Shown here piece after piece: positions 7,644 to 15,832 of a DNA stretch of 34,675 nt. The stretch is from NCBI GenBank assembly GCA_031082145.1, contig JAVHLP010000005.1, forward strand, positions 1-34,675, given 5' to 3'. Below the pieces are notes generated by a model, which was not told the origin of the DNA, made no database searches, and saw only the letters and a list, made by a program, of their open reading frames with translations. The DNA comes from a bacterium (GTDB taxonomy: Bacteria; Bacillota; Sulfobacillia; UBA995). Numbering within the stretch: position 1 is the stretch's first letter; every line of letters begins with the position of its first letter. The position numbers were made by a program, and so were the translations under genes.

Positions 7644-8963
7644 TTGAACTACCGAGAAGCCCTGTCCTGGATTCACTCCCTCGGACGCTTCGGTAGCCGC
7701 CTGGGTCTGGAACGGATCCGGCGGCTGCTCGACCTCCTGGGCAACCCCCACTCGAGGGTACCCATCATCCACGTGGGCGGTACCAACGGCAAGGGGTCGG
7801 TGACGGCCCTGACCGCCTCCGTGCTCGAGTCGGCAGGCTACCGAACGGGTCGCTATACCTCCCCCTACCTGGAGGACTTTCGGGAGAGGATCGTTCTTGG
7901 CGGCCAAATGATAGGCCGCCGTCGGATGGCCTCGCTGACCGCGAAGGTACGGCAGGCGGCGGAACGTATGGTCCTGGCCGGCGAGGACTCGCCGACCGAG
8001 TTCGAGGTGGTCACCGCCCTGGGATTCCTCTACTTCGCGGAGGAGGCGGCCGACTTCGTATGCCTGGAGGTAGGCCTGGGAGGGCGGGCGGACGCCACCA
8101 ATGTGGTGGAGACGCCCCGGGTCGTGGCCATCACCACGATAGGCCTTGACCACACCCGCGAACTCGGTGACACCCCGGAGAGCATAGCCGGGGAGAAGGC
8201 GGGTATTATCAAGGCCGGGTGTCCCGTCGTGACCGGGGTGACCGCTCCCGGTCCCCTCGCCGTCCTGGAGGACATTGCCCGGCTGCGGGGAGCACCGCTA
8301 TACCGGGCCGGGCGGGACTTCCGCTGGGAGGCGGGTGAATCCAGGCCGGGGGGCCAGACTTTCAGCCTGTGGGCGTCCCGGGAGTATGCCGGCCTCGGCC
8401 TGGCCCTGGCCGGCCCCCACCAGTTGGCCAATGCTGCCGTGGCCGTGGTCTGCGCCGAGATCTTGGAAGGGCAGGGAGTGGTGGTGGGCGAGGCGGCCAT
8501 CCGGGAGGGGCTGGCCGCGGTTCGCTGGCCCGGCCGGCTGGAGCTAATCGAGGGAAGCCCCGGCATAGTGCTTGACGCGGCACACAACCGGGAGGGGGCC
8601 GCCGCCCTGGGTGAGGCCTTGAACAGACTCTGGCCCGGCCGGCGGAAGGTCCTGGTGATGGGGGTGCTGGCCGACAAGGATGCCCCGGGGATGCTGGCCG
8701 AACTCGTGCCCCGGGTAGAGGCCCTGATCTGCTGCCGTCCGCTCAGCCCACGGGCCCTGGCTCCGTCCACGCTGGCCGGCATGGCCAGCTCGATGGCTGG
8801 ACAGACGGTCCCCATCCTGGTTGAAGAAGCGATTCCGGCCGCCCTGCGCCGGGCCTTGCGGGTGGCCGGCCGGGAGGATCTGGTGGTGGTAGCGGGTTCC
8901 TTGTACCTGGTCGGCGCCGCCCGCCACGCTGTCCGGAGGCTTGGCTACCCGGTGGACGGATAG
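7644..8963 (+). CDS. folC: folylpolyglutamate synthase / dihydrofolate synthase
   Basis: Adds glutamate to folates, and in many bacteria also to dihydropteroate, using ATP in the cytoplasm. 439 residues, the usual size. The P-loop is GGTNGKGSV (residues about 47-55), followed by TSPYLEDFRERI. The metal and substrate regions are EVGLGGRADATNVV and TTIGLDHTRELGDTPESIAGEKAGI, and the C-terminal ligase domain begins near LDAAHNREGAAAL. The Mur-ligase-like fold is clear. Start is TTG at 7644 with AAGGAGGG upstream. folC downstream of valS is a common arrangement in Bacillota. Here the ABC cassette separates the two. Confidence 0.95.
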   Translation: MNYREALSWIHSLGRFGSRLGLERIRRLLDLLGNPHSRVPIIHVGGTNGKGSVTALTASVLESAGYRTGRYTSPYLEDFRERIVLGGQMIGRRRMASLTAKVRQAAERMVLAGEDSPTEFEVVTALGFLYFAEEAADFVCLEVGLGGRADATNVVETPRVVAITTIGLDHTRELGDTPESIAGEKAGIIKAGCPVVTGVTAPGPLAVLEDIARLRGAPLYRAGRDFRWEAGESRPGGQTFSLWASREYAGLGLALAGPHQLANAAVAVVCAEILEGQGVVVGEAAIREGLAAVRWPGRLELIEGSPGIVLDAAHNREGAAALGEALNRLWPGRRKVLVMGVLADKDAPGMLAELVPRVEALICCRPLSPRALAPSTLAGMASSMAGQTVPILVEEAIPAALRRALRVAGREDLVVVAGSLYLVGAARHAVRRLGYPVDG

Positions 8964-9004
8964 ACCGGGCATCCCGGGCATAGGCATGGGAAGGGGGGAC
9001 CACC

Positions 9005-9418
9005 GTGCGCTTCACCCGAGTGAGCCTGGTCACTCCGGAGCCGATCGGGGAGCCGGAGGCCGCCGGTTGCCAGGTGCTGACCAGCCGGGAGGAGTTACTC
9101 ACTTTGTACAAGGTTAGCGACTGTCAGCCCGCCCTTGACTTCGACCGCTGCTTCCTGTTGGCGGTCCATCGGGGCTGTTGCCCCACCGGTGGCTATGGCG
9201 TGCGGGTCGCCGGTCTGGAGCAGCAGGGTGACCAGGTGACGGTGCGGCTGGTCTACCAGAACCCCCGCCCCGGCGATTTCGTGACCCTGGCCATCACCTA
9301 CCCGCGGGAACTGGTGCAAGTCGAGCGCTCGGAGCTGAGGTTCCGGGGGCGGCTCCGTTTCCGGTTCGTCGATGAACGGTCGGCAACCCTGGCCGAGGTC
9401 ACCGCCGACATCTCTTAG
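9005..9418 (+). CDS. PrcB-like C-terminal domain protein
   Basis: A 137-residue protein with no signal peptide. Residues about 45-115 (CFLLAVHRGCCPTGGYGVRVAGLEQ, read as two overlapping parts, then PRPGDFVTLAITYPRELVQV) resemble the PrcB C-terminal domain: a beta-rich module with the pattern ...G..PTGGY.V.V... and a following P.PGD segment. PrcB was first described as a partner of the PrtP protease in Treponema. In Bacillota such small proteins are uncharacterised. Start is GTG with a G-rich RBS (AAGGGGGGA). The gene lies between folC and an M20 amidohydrolase whose RBS overlaps its stop codon, so the two are probably co-translated. Assignment is by pattern only. Confidence 0.65.
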   Translation: MRFTRVSLVTPEPIGEPEAAGCQVLTSREELLTLYKVSDCQPALDFDRCFLLAVHRGCCPTGGYGVRVAGLEQQGDQVTVRLVYQNPRPGDFVTLAITYPRELVQVERSELRFRGRLRFRFVDERSATLAEVTADIS

Positions 9419-9428
9419 GAGGGCGGAT

Positions 9429-10775
9429 ATGGACCGGGCCCGACTGAAGCAGGAGATACGGGAGGCCATAGCCGCCGCCGCCGGGCACATCACCGGCCTG
9501 GCGGCCGACCTCCTAACCTGTCCCGAGCTCGGGTTCAAGGAGCAGGCTACCGCCGGGCGGGTGGCGCGCGAACTCAGGGCCCTGGGGCTGGAGGTGAGAG
9601 AGGGACTGGCCCTTACCGGGATCAAGGCGCGCCTGCCCGGCCGGCGCCGTGGCCCGACGGTGGCCGTTCTGGGTGAACTGGACGCCGTGATCTGCCCGGA
9701 GCACCCGGAGGCCGACCCGCAGACCGGGGCCGCCCATGCCTGCGGTCACCACGCCCAACTGGCGAACCTGGTTGGCGCGGCCATCGGGCTGGTCCGGGCA
9801 GGAGCCGCCGGCTGGCTCGACGGCGACATCGTCTTCATCGCAACGCCCGCCGAGGAGTTCGCGGAGATCGAATATCGCCTGGCCCTGAACGAGCGGGGGC
9901 TGGTGGAGTTCATGGCCGGCAAGCCGGAACTGATCCGGCTGGGTGAGTTCACCGACGTTGACCTGTCCATGATGGTCCACGCGGCCGGCGGGCCGGCCGA
10001 CGGCTTCGCGGTGGGTGGATCCAGCAACGGGTTCATGGCTAAGATGCTGCGCTTTGAGGGTCGCGAAGCCCACGCCGGGGCCGAGCCCCACCTCGGCGTC
10101 AACGCCCTCAACGCGGCCCTGGTCGCCCTCAGTGCCGTTCACGCTCAGCGGGACACCTTTCGTGACGAGGACTCGGTCCGGGTGCACCCCATCATCACCC
10201 GAGGCGGGGACATCGTCAACGTGGTTCCCGCCTCCGTCCACCTGGAGACTTACGTCCGGGCCCGGTCGCTGGAGGCCATCCAGTCCGCCGCCGGGAAGGT
10301 GGATCGGGCGGCCGCCGCGGGAGCGTTGGCGATGGGAGCCAGCGTCACTATCGAGGACATCCCGGGATTTCTCCCCATGCTCAACGACCCCTTGCTCACC
10401 TCGGTCTTCCAGGCCAACCTGGCGGCGTTGGTAGGTCCGGGCCGGGTGAGGGAGACAGGGCACATGGCCGGCTCCACCGACATGGGCGACCTCTCGCACT
10501 TGATGCCCGCCATTCACGCCTACGGGGCGGGGGTCACCGGCCACGCCCACTCGCGCTCCTACCGGATCCAGGATCCCTTTCTGGCCTACGTGGTGCCCGC
10601 ACAGGCCCTGGCCATGACGGTGGTAGATCTCCTGAGCGACGGTGCGGTGGTGGCCGGAGACATCGTGACCCGGAGCCGGCCACGGCTGACCCGAGAGCAG
10701 TACCTTGACCGACTCCGGGGCTTCAGGGGCAGGAGAGTGTATCATGGCCTGGACGCCGAGCTTTCCGGGCTTTAG
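9429..10775 (+). CDS. M20-family amidohydrolase/peptidase
   Basis: A 448-residue metal-dependent hydrolase of the M20 (AbgB/HipO-like) group, cytoplasmic. GELDAV at residues 82-87 and HACGHHAQ around 103-110 supply metal ligands (Cys/His type), TPAEEFAE holds the catalytic glutamate pair, and HAGAEPHLGVNAL marks the dimerisation (lid) domain. AGVTGHAHSRSY near the C-terminus carries the last histidine. Family members remove acyl or aminobenzoyl groups from amino acids or cut dipeptides. The exact substrate is unknown. Start is the ATG at 9429, with AGGAGGG (9417-9423) overlapping the previous stop. A frame opening at 9372 lies inside that gene and lacks an RBS. Confidence 0.9.
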   Translation: MDRARLKQEIREAIAAAAGHITGLAADLLTCPELGFKEQATAGRVARELRALGLEVREGLALTGIKARLPGRRRGPTVAVLGELDAVICPEHPEADPQTGAAHACGHHAQLANLVGAAIGLVRAGAAGWLDGDIVFIATPAEEFAEIEYRLALNERGLVEFMAGKPELIRLGEFTDVDLSMMVHAAGGPADGFAVGGSSNGFMAKMLRFEGREAHAGAEPHLGVNALNAALVALSAVHAQRDTFRDEDSVRVHPIITRGGDIVNVVPASVHLETYVRARSLEAIQSAAGKVDRAAAAGALAMGASVTIEDIPGFLPMLNDPLLTSVFQANLAALVGPGRVRETGHMAGSTDMGDLSHLMPAIHAYGAGVTGHAHSRSYRIQDPFLAYVVPAQALAMTVVDLLSDGAVVAGDIVTRSRPRLTREQYLDRLRGFRGRRVYHGLDAELSGL

Positions 10776-10788
10776 GGAGGGGATAGCC

Positions 10789-11625
10789 TTGGACAGACCG
10801 CGTGCCTGGCGCCGCAGGCAGTCTCACCGGGGTTTCCGGTCCCCCGTAGCGGCCCTCCTGGTGGCCCTGGTCTGCCTGGGAGCTGTGACGGCGGGTGTCT
10901 GGCTTGGCAAGTCCGTCTACGATGCCTTGCTGGTAGGACGGCCGCGGGAGACCGGGGGGGGTCAGGCGGTCGAGACTTGGTCCGTGCTGCCGCCTGGAGC
11001 CGAGTTATGGTGGGTACAGGTTGGAGCCTTCCTCGATCTCGCCCGGGCCCGGACGGTGGAGGCTTCTCTCGAGAAGCTGGGGTATCCGGTCTATGTGTCC
11101 TCCCGGGGGCCGAGTCCGGTCCTGCACCGCGTCAGGGCAGGGGTGTTCGCCACCAAGGGAAGGGCCACGGCCCTGGAGAGAGAGTTGAAAGCCGCCGGTT
11201 TCGAGGATGTCTACCTGTCGGCCTTGCCCATGAACGCCCACCCGGTGACCATCGCGGCGGGTGACCCAGCCTACCTGGAAGAGCTGGCCGGAGGCCTTGA
11301 GCTGCTGGGTGGATTCCTGGCCGACCAGGCGGGCTGGTGGGGGACGGTTGGAAGTTGGGAGCTCGATCGCGCGGCGGCACAGGCGGCTCTGGCCAGTCTT
11401 GCCGCTCCCATCCGCCAGTTTCAGTCCCTGCTGGCTGCCGGGTCTGCTCCCGCGACGGGCGCGGAAATCCACCAGCAGGCCACCGTGCTGGCCGGCTTGG
11501 CGGTGGGCAACCTGAGCGAACTGGAGGCCTACGCCGAGAAGGGCGAGCGGGCACGGATGCGGGGCGCCATGGTGGAGTTCATGCGCCTGGTAGACGCGTA
11601 CGACAGCTTCTGGTCTTCGGAGTGA
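10789..11625 (+). CDS. SPOR-domain membrane protein
   Basis: A 278-residue protein with a basic N-terminus (RPRAWRRRQSHRG), one membrane helix at about residues 21-41 (VAALLVALVCLGAVTAGVW), then an extracytoplasmic SPOR domain at about 72-150 (LWWVQVGAF, VYVSSRGPSPVLHRVRAGVF). The remaining C-terminal helical region has no family I recognise. SPOR domains bind glycan strands lacking stem peptides, at septa or during sporulation. I place the start at TTG 10789, five bases after AGGGAGGGG and just past the previous stop. An ATG at 10744 with AGGAG is the alternative and would overlap the M20 gene by 32 bases. A strong terminator follows. Confidence 0.82.
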   Translation: MDRPRAWRRRQSHRGFRSPVAALLVALVCLGAVTAGVWLGKSVYDALLVGRPRETGGGQAVETWSVLPPGAELWWVQVGAFLDLARARTVEASLEKLGYPVYVSSRGPSPVLHRVRAGVFATKGRATALERELKAAGFEDVYLSALPMNAHPVTIAAGDPAYLEELAGGLELLGGFLADQAGWWGTVGSWELDRAAAQAALASLAAPIRQFQSLLAAGSAPATGAEIHQQATVLAGLAVGNLSELEAYAEKGERARMRGAMVEFMRLVDAYDSFWSSE

Positions 11626-11645
11626 CACTTCCTGGTATCGCTTCC

Positions 11646-11683
11646 CTGGGCCGGTGCACACAATAGCATCGGCCCAGTTCTTA
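11646..11683 (+). terminator. intrinsic terminator
   Basis: CTGGGCCGGTGC (11646-11657) pairs with GCATCGGCCCAG (11666-11677) through 12 base pairs including one G-T pair, with the eight-base loop ACACAATA, followed by TTCTT. It closes the folC-to-SPOR gene group and separates it from the maf-mre-min cluster. Confidence 0.85.
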
Positions 11684-11799
11684 TCCACTTCGACAAGAGT
11701 TTTCCGGCGCGTGGACTTCCCGGGAACAAGGAATTCGACCCGGGGCAGGGAATTACCGGACAGGGAAAGCGCCTGGAACGGCGGCGGAGTGATCTGCGG

Positions 11800-12045
11800 G
11801 TGCGACGTAGGAGAAACATCTGGCTCCTGGTGTTCCTGGTGATAGGGTTGGGCTCACTGGGCAACCTGGCCGGTGAGTTGCTTGCCCAGTACGCTCCCGT
11901 CCTTGGCCAAGCCGTGGGGTTCAGCTTGGGGCCTTTCACCGTGGACCTGTATGTGCTCGGCTTCACCCTGGGAGCCTCGGCAGTCCTGAACCTGGGCGGC
12001 CTCCTCGGCGTGCTGATGGGTGTTCTCCTGTATCGGCGGTTCTAG
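11800..12045 (+). CDS. small DUF4321-like membrane protein
   Basis: An 81-residue protein with an RRRR start and two hydrophobic segments: about residues 8-30 (WLLVFLVIGLGSLGNLAGEL) and about 48-78 (LYVLGFTLGASAVLNLGGLL onward). The G-x-L-G-N-L-x-G-E-L pattern and the position directly before maf match DUF4321 proteins, which are common in this place in Clostridia-like genomes and whose role is unknown. Start is GTG, with a modest GGAG ten bases upstream. The 116 bases between the preceding terminator and this gene should contain its promoter, but I see no convincing -35/-10 pair. The stop and the maf RBS (AGGAG) are adjacent. Confidence 0.75.
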   Translation: MRRRRNIWLLVFLVIGLGSLGNLAGELLAQYAPVLGQAVGFSLGPFTVDLYVLGFTLGASAVLNLGGLLGVLMGVLLYRRF

Positions 12046-12054
12046 GAGCGACGC

Positions 12055-12693
12055 ATGGGTAGCCCACCTATAGTCCTGGCCTCCGGATCCCCGCGGCGCA
12101 GGGCTCTCCTCGAGGGGTTGGGGCTCTCCTTTGAGGTGGCTCCCAGCGGGGTCGAGGAGGACGGGGGCTTGGTCTTGGAGGGGCGGGATCCGGTCAGCCA
12201 TGCCTTGACCTCCGCCCTGGCCAAAGCCCAAGACGTGGGCCGCGGGTTTCCCGGCAGGCTGGTCGTGGCCGCGGACACGATAGTGGTCCTGGACGGCGAG
12301 GTGCTGGGCAAGCCACGCGATCCCGAGACGGCCCGCAGTATGCTGTCCCGCCTTGCCGGGCGGGAACACCTGGTGATCACCGGCATCGCGGTGGGAAGGC
12401 CGGAAGTCCACCGATGGCGGACGGGGCATGAGACAACCCGGGTGTGGATGCGAGCGTTAGACCCCGGCGACATAGCTGCTTACGTGAGAACCGGCGAGCC
12501 GATGGACAAGGCCGGGGCTTATGCTATCCAGGGCAAGGGGTCGGTACTGATCGAGCGCATTGAGGGCTGCTATTTTAACGTCGTGGGCCTCCCCCTGGCC
12601 CGCCTGGCCCGGATGCTCAGCGAGTTCGGGATAGCGGTACTGGAGGCCGGAGGGGATCGGGTTGGACCGGGTTCAGTACGGCCTGACCATTAA
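12055..12693 (+). CDS. maf: Maf-family nucleotide pyrophosphatase
   Basis: A 212-residue cytoplasmic house-cleaning enzyme that hydrolyses non-canonical or modified (d)NTPs such as dTTP/UTP or m7GTP analogues. The N-terminal signature is LASGSPRRRALLEGLGL (residues about 7-23), with AADTIVVLDGEVLGKP and GEPMDKAGAYAIQGKG for the catalytic acidic and lysine residues. Start is ATG with AGGAG eight bases upstream. The end overlaps the radC start by 32 bases. The position before radC-mreB is the classic one. In Bacillus, Maf overproduction affects septation, but its activity is nucleotide hydrolysis. Confidence 0.94.
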   Translation: MGSPPIVLASGSPRRRALLEGLGLSFEVAPSGVEEDGGLVLEGRDPVSHALTSALAKAQDVGRGFPGRLVVAADTIVVLDGEVLGKPRDPETARSMLSRLAGREHLVITGIAVGRPEVHRWRTGHETTRVWMRALDPGDIAAYVRTGEPMDKAGAYAIQGKGSVLIERIEGCYFNVVGLPLARLARMLSEFGIAVLEAGGDRVGPGSVRPDH

Positions 12694-13363
12694 GGAACTC
12701 CCGCCCGAGGAACGGCCCCGCGAACGGCTGGCCTTGTGCGGAGCCCAAGCTCTGGCTACCACCGAATTGGTGGCCATCCTGCTGGAAACCGGCAGCGCCC
12801 GGCGGTCGGCCCTGGATCTGGCCCGGGGGCTTCTGGCTGAGGCGGGCGGGCTACGCTGCCTGGCGGAGCAGGGCTATCACGAACTCCAGCGCCTCCCGGG
12901 AATCGGGCCCGCCAAGGCAGCCAAGCTCAAAGCAGCCCTGGAACTGGGGCGGCGGCTGGCCGGGAGTTCGGCGAGCCGGGCGCGGATCAGCTGCCCTTCT
13001 GATGCCGGGCAGCTTCTAATGGAGGAGATGCGCTACCTCGACCGCGAGCATTTCCGGGTCATCCTCCTCAACACCAAGAACCATGTCATTGGGGTGGAAC
13101 AGGTGTCGGTGGGAAGCCTCGCCTCGTCGGTGGTGCACCCCCGGGAGGTCTTCAAGGGGGCCCTGGCGCGCAGCGCCGCCGCCGTCATCCTGGTGCACAA
13201 CCACCCGAGCGGGGACCCTGCCCCCAGCCGGGAAGACCTTGATGTGACGGGGCGGCTGGTGGAAGCGGGAAGATTGCTGGGAGTGGAAGTGCTGGATCAC
13301 ATTGTCATCGGGGATAATGCGTTTGTGAGCCTGCGGGAGAAGGGCCACGGCTGGGGAGCCTAG
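12662..13363 (+). CDS. radC: RadC-family JAMM protein
   Basis: A 233-residue protein with an N-terminal helix-hairpin-helix segment (LPGIGPAKAAKLKAALELGRR, in two parts, about residues 79-100) and a C-terminal JAMM metalloprotease-like domain with E in REHFRVILLNTKNHVIG and HNHPSGDPAPSRED (first His at residue 179), the H-x-H-x(n)-D zinc set. The family was once linked to DNA repair, but its real role is unclear. Start is TTG at 12662 with GGAGGGG six bases upstream, inside maf, so expression is coupled to maf. Confidence 0.93.
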   Translation: MDRVQYGLTIKELPPEERPRERLALCGAQALATTELVAILLETGSARRSALDLARGLLAEAGGLRCLAEQGYHELQRLPGIGPAKAAKLKAALELGRRLAGSSASRARISCPSDAGQLLMEEMRYLDREHFRVILLNTKNHVIGVEQVSVGSLASSVVHPREVFKGALARSAAAVILVHNHPSGDPAPSREDLDVTGRLVEAGRLLGVEVLDHIVIGDNAFVSLREKGHGWGA

Positions 13364-13393
13364 CGCAGGGGAAAGGGCGGACGCGACACGGCG

Positions 13394-14440
13394 ATGTTCG
13401 AATTCGTGTACGGCTGGTTGTCACGGGATATGGGAGTGGACCTGGGAACCGCCAATACCCTAGTTTACGTCAGGGGTCAGGGGATAGTCCTTCAGGAGCC
13501 ATCAGTAGTTGCCTTGCAGCGGGAGAGCGGGGGAATCCTGGCCGTGGGCGAAGAGGCCCGCCAGATGATCGGGCGTACGCCAGGGAATATCGTCGCTATC
13601 CGCCCCATGAAGGACGGGGTCATAGCCGACTATGAGGTCACCCAGACCATGCTCCGGCACTTCATTGCCAAGGCCGCCAGCCGCCGGGGTGTCCTCCGGC
13701 CGCGGGTAGTCGTGGCCGTGCCTTCGGGCTGCACCGAGGTGGAGAAACGGGCCGTGATCGACGCCACCTTGCAGGCCGGGGCCAGGGAAGCCTACACGGT
13801 GGAAGAGCCGATGGCCGCCGCCATCGGGGCCGGGCTACCGGTCCAGGAGCCTACCGGCAACATGGTCGTGGATGTAGGTGGTGGCACTACCGAGGTGGCC
13901 ATCATCTCCCTGGGCGGTATCGTCGCCGCCCGCTCGATCCGGGTGGCCGGTGACGAACTGGACGAAGCCATTGTCGCCTATGTCAAACGTACCTACAACC
14001 TTCTAATAGGCGAGCGGACGGCCGAGGACGTCAAGATCCGTATCGGTTCGGCCTACCTGCCGGACAAGAAACGGGGGCAGCCGGTCTACGAGGTCCGGGG
14101 AAGAGATCTGGTCAGCGGCCTGCCGAAGACGCTCACCGTGACGGCGGTGGAGATCCACGACGCCCTGGCCGAGCCGGTCACCGCTATCATCGAGGCCATC
14201 AAGGTGACCCTGGAAAGGACCCCCCCCGAACTGGCTTCGGACATCATGGATCGGGGGATAGTGCTGACGGGAGGCTCGGCACAGCTCAAGGGGCTTGACA
14301 CCAGGATCGCCGAGGAGACGGGAATGCCGGTTCACGTCGCCGACGACCCTCTGCTCTGCGTCGTCCGCGGCGCCGGCAAGGTACTGGAGGAGCTGGAGGC
14401 CCTGCGCCGGATAGTCTCCAGTCACAGGCGATCGAACTAG
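13394..14440 (+). CDS. mreB: rod shape-determining protein MreB
   Basis: Actin-like ATPase of 348 residues that forms membrane-associated filaments and directs lateral wall synthesis. Phosphate-1 is [18 protein letters not shown] (about residues 15-32), the phosphate-2 region is [19 protein letters not shown], and the adenosine region is [15 protein letters not shown]. The N-terminus ([12 protein letters not shown]) looks like the hydrophobic/amphipathic membrane-binding end. It is followed by mreC, mreD and mrdA in one operon. The RBS is weak (AAAGGGCGG, distant), which is notable beside the strong sites of the neighbours. Confidence 0.97.
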   Translation: MFEFVYGWLSRDMGVDLGTANTLVYVRGQGIVLQEPSVVALQRESGGILAVGEEARQMIGRTPGNIVAIRPMKDGVIADYEVTQTMLRHFIAKAASRRGVLRPRVVVAVPSGCTEVEKRAVIDATLQAGAREAYTVEEPMAAAIGAGLPVQEPTGNMVVDVGGGTTEVAIISLGGIVAARSIRVAGDELDEAIVAYVKRTYNLLIGERTAEDVKIRIGSAYLPDKKRGQPVYEVRGRDLVSGLPKTLTVTAVEIHDALAEPVTAIIEAIKVTLERTPPELASDIMDRGIVLTGGSAQLKGLDTRIAEETGMPVHVADDPLLCVVRGAGKVLEELEALRRIVSSHRRSN

Positions 14441-14461
14441 ATCCCCAGGAAGGTCAGGCGT

Positions 14462-15316
14462 ATGGGCAGGTACCGCAAACCGATCCTCTCCCTCCTGTTG
14501 GTGCTGGCGACGGTTACCCTCGTCAGCCTGACCGCGCGGGAGCGAGAACGGGTCAGCTGGCTGGAACAGCAGGCCGTGGAACTGCTGGCTCCGGTGCAGG
14601 CCGCCTTCAGCCAGACCGCCCAGCGGGTGCGGGAGGCGGCGGCCGGGCTGTCCGAGCTGGCGGAAGTCCGGGTGGAAAACGTCGCCCTCCGGGATCAACT
14701 GCAGCGGCTGCCTTGGCTGGAGCAGGAGTTGCTCGAGTTACGGGCCGAGAACGAGCGGCTGCGGCAGCTGGTGGGATTCAGCCAGGCCCAGCCTTTCAGC
14801 TTCACAGCCGCCCGCCTGATAGCCCGCAATCCCGACAACTGGTTCAGCTACGCCGTCATGGACAAGGGTTCTCGGGACGGGATCGCCCGCGACATGCCGG
14901 TGGTCACCCATGGCGGGCTGGTGGGGCGGGTGGTCCGGGTCAGCCCGCGTACTTCAACCGTGCTCTTCCTGGTGGATCGGGACAGCGGGGTGGCCGCGCG
15001 AGTGTACCGCCCTGGCGACCAGAAGACCTTGCCCGAGACGGAGAGCTACGGCGTGGTACTGGGGCAGGGGGCCCAGCAGCCTGTTCTCCACCTGCGGATC
15101 TTCTCTCACGAGGCGCGGGTTGAGCCAGGTGACCGGGTGGTGACCTCGGGGCTGGGAGGCGTCTTCCCGCCGGGTCTTGCGGTAGGCGAGGTGCTGGCCG
15201 TCACCGGGGACGAACTGGGACTGTCCAAGACCGCGACGGTCGCCCCCGCGGTGGATTTCCACCGCCTCCTCGAGGTGCTCATCATCACCGATCCGCGCCC
15301 GGAGGAGATCCCATGA
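14462..15316 (+). CDS. mreC: rod shape-determining protein MreC
   Basis: A 284-residue bitopic membrane protein linking MreB to the extracytoplasmic wall machinery. One N-terminal membrane helix (about residues 6-24, PILSLLLVLATVTLVSLTA), a coiled coil (about 60-108, ending in AENERLRQLVGF), then the beta-barrel domain with MDKGSRDGIARDMPVV and TSGLGGVFPPGLAVGEV, both MreC hallmarks. ATG start with AGGAAGGT upstream. Its end overlaps mreD (ATGA), so the pair is translationally coupled. Confidence 0.96.
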   Translation: MGRYRKPILSLLLVLATVTLVSLTARERERVSWLEQQAVELLAPVQAAFSQTAQRVREAAAGLSELAEVRVENVALRDQLQRLPWLEQELLELRAENERLRQLVGFSQAQPFSFTAARLIARNPDNWFSYAVMDKGSRDGIARDMPVVTHGGLVGRVVRVSPRTSTVLFLVDRDSGVAARVYRPGDQKTLPETESYGVVLGQGAQQPVLHLRIFSHEARVEPGDRVVTSGLGGVFPPGLAVGEVLAVTGDELGLSKTATVAPAVDFHRLLEVLIITDPRPEEIP

Positions 15317-15819
15317 GGCCGTGGGTCTTCCTGAGCGTGGCCGCGGGAGCGCTTGTTCTGCAGGGTGCCGTTGTTCCTCACCTGGCCGTAGGCCAGGTGA
15401 GGCCGGATCTGGTCCTGCTGGTGGCCCTGGCCTACGGCCTGTTGTATGGGCCGGAGGCAGGAGGTCGTTTCGGGTTTGTCAGTGGGCTGCTGCAAGATAT
15501 CCTGCTGGGGAAGTACGTGGGGGTCTTCGCCCTGACCCGTGCGTGCGCCGGCTACCTGGCCGGTCTGGCCGAACGCCGTTTCTACAAGGAGCAACTGCTG
15601 ATCCTGGTCGGTGTCACCGCTCTGGCTTCGGTGCTAACCGACCTCCTGTTTATGGGGCTGATGGGGGCCTTCGGGTACCCCCTGCGGTTCACCTTTAGCC
15701 TGCGGACGGTGGTCTTGCCCGCCGGCCTCTACAACGGACTGCTCTCCCCGCTGGTATACCGGGGGATGACCTCCCTGCGGGACTTCGAGCGAGCCCGTCA
15801 CAAGGCAACCGGGGCTTGA
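15313..15819 (+). CDS. mreD: rod shape-determining protein MreD
   Basis: A 168-residue, highly hydrophobic membrane protein of the elongasome with about five membrane segments, beginning with WVFLSVAAGALVLQGAVVP and including RPDLVLLVALAYGLLYGPEAG and GLLQDILLG, a characteristic MreD motif region. ATG start overlaps the mreC stop and GGAGGAG lies within the end of mreC. mrdA follows after 13 bases. Confidence 0.94.
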   Translation: MRPWVFLSVAAGALVLQGAVVPHLAVGQVRPDLVLLVALAYGLLYGPEAGGRFGFVSGLLQDILLGKYVGVFALTRACAGYLAGLAERRFYKEQLLILVGVTALASVLTDLLFMGLMGAFGYPLRFTFSLRTVVLPAGLYNGLLSPLVYRGMTSLRDFERARHKATGA

Positions 15820-15832
15820 GAGGAGGAGGGGT

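Noticed and set aside
8964-9004. CCGGGCAT repeated twice after folC as a terminator or site
   Set aside because: Two short direct copies without pairing arms or T-run; not distinguishable from chance.
11654-11842. Small open frame between the SPOR gene and the DUF4321 gene
   Set aside because: It starts inside the terminator hairpin, has no RBS, and overlaps the better supported 11800 gene in another frame.
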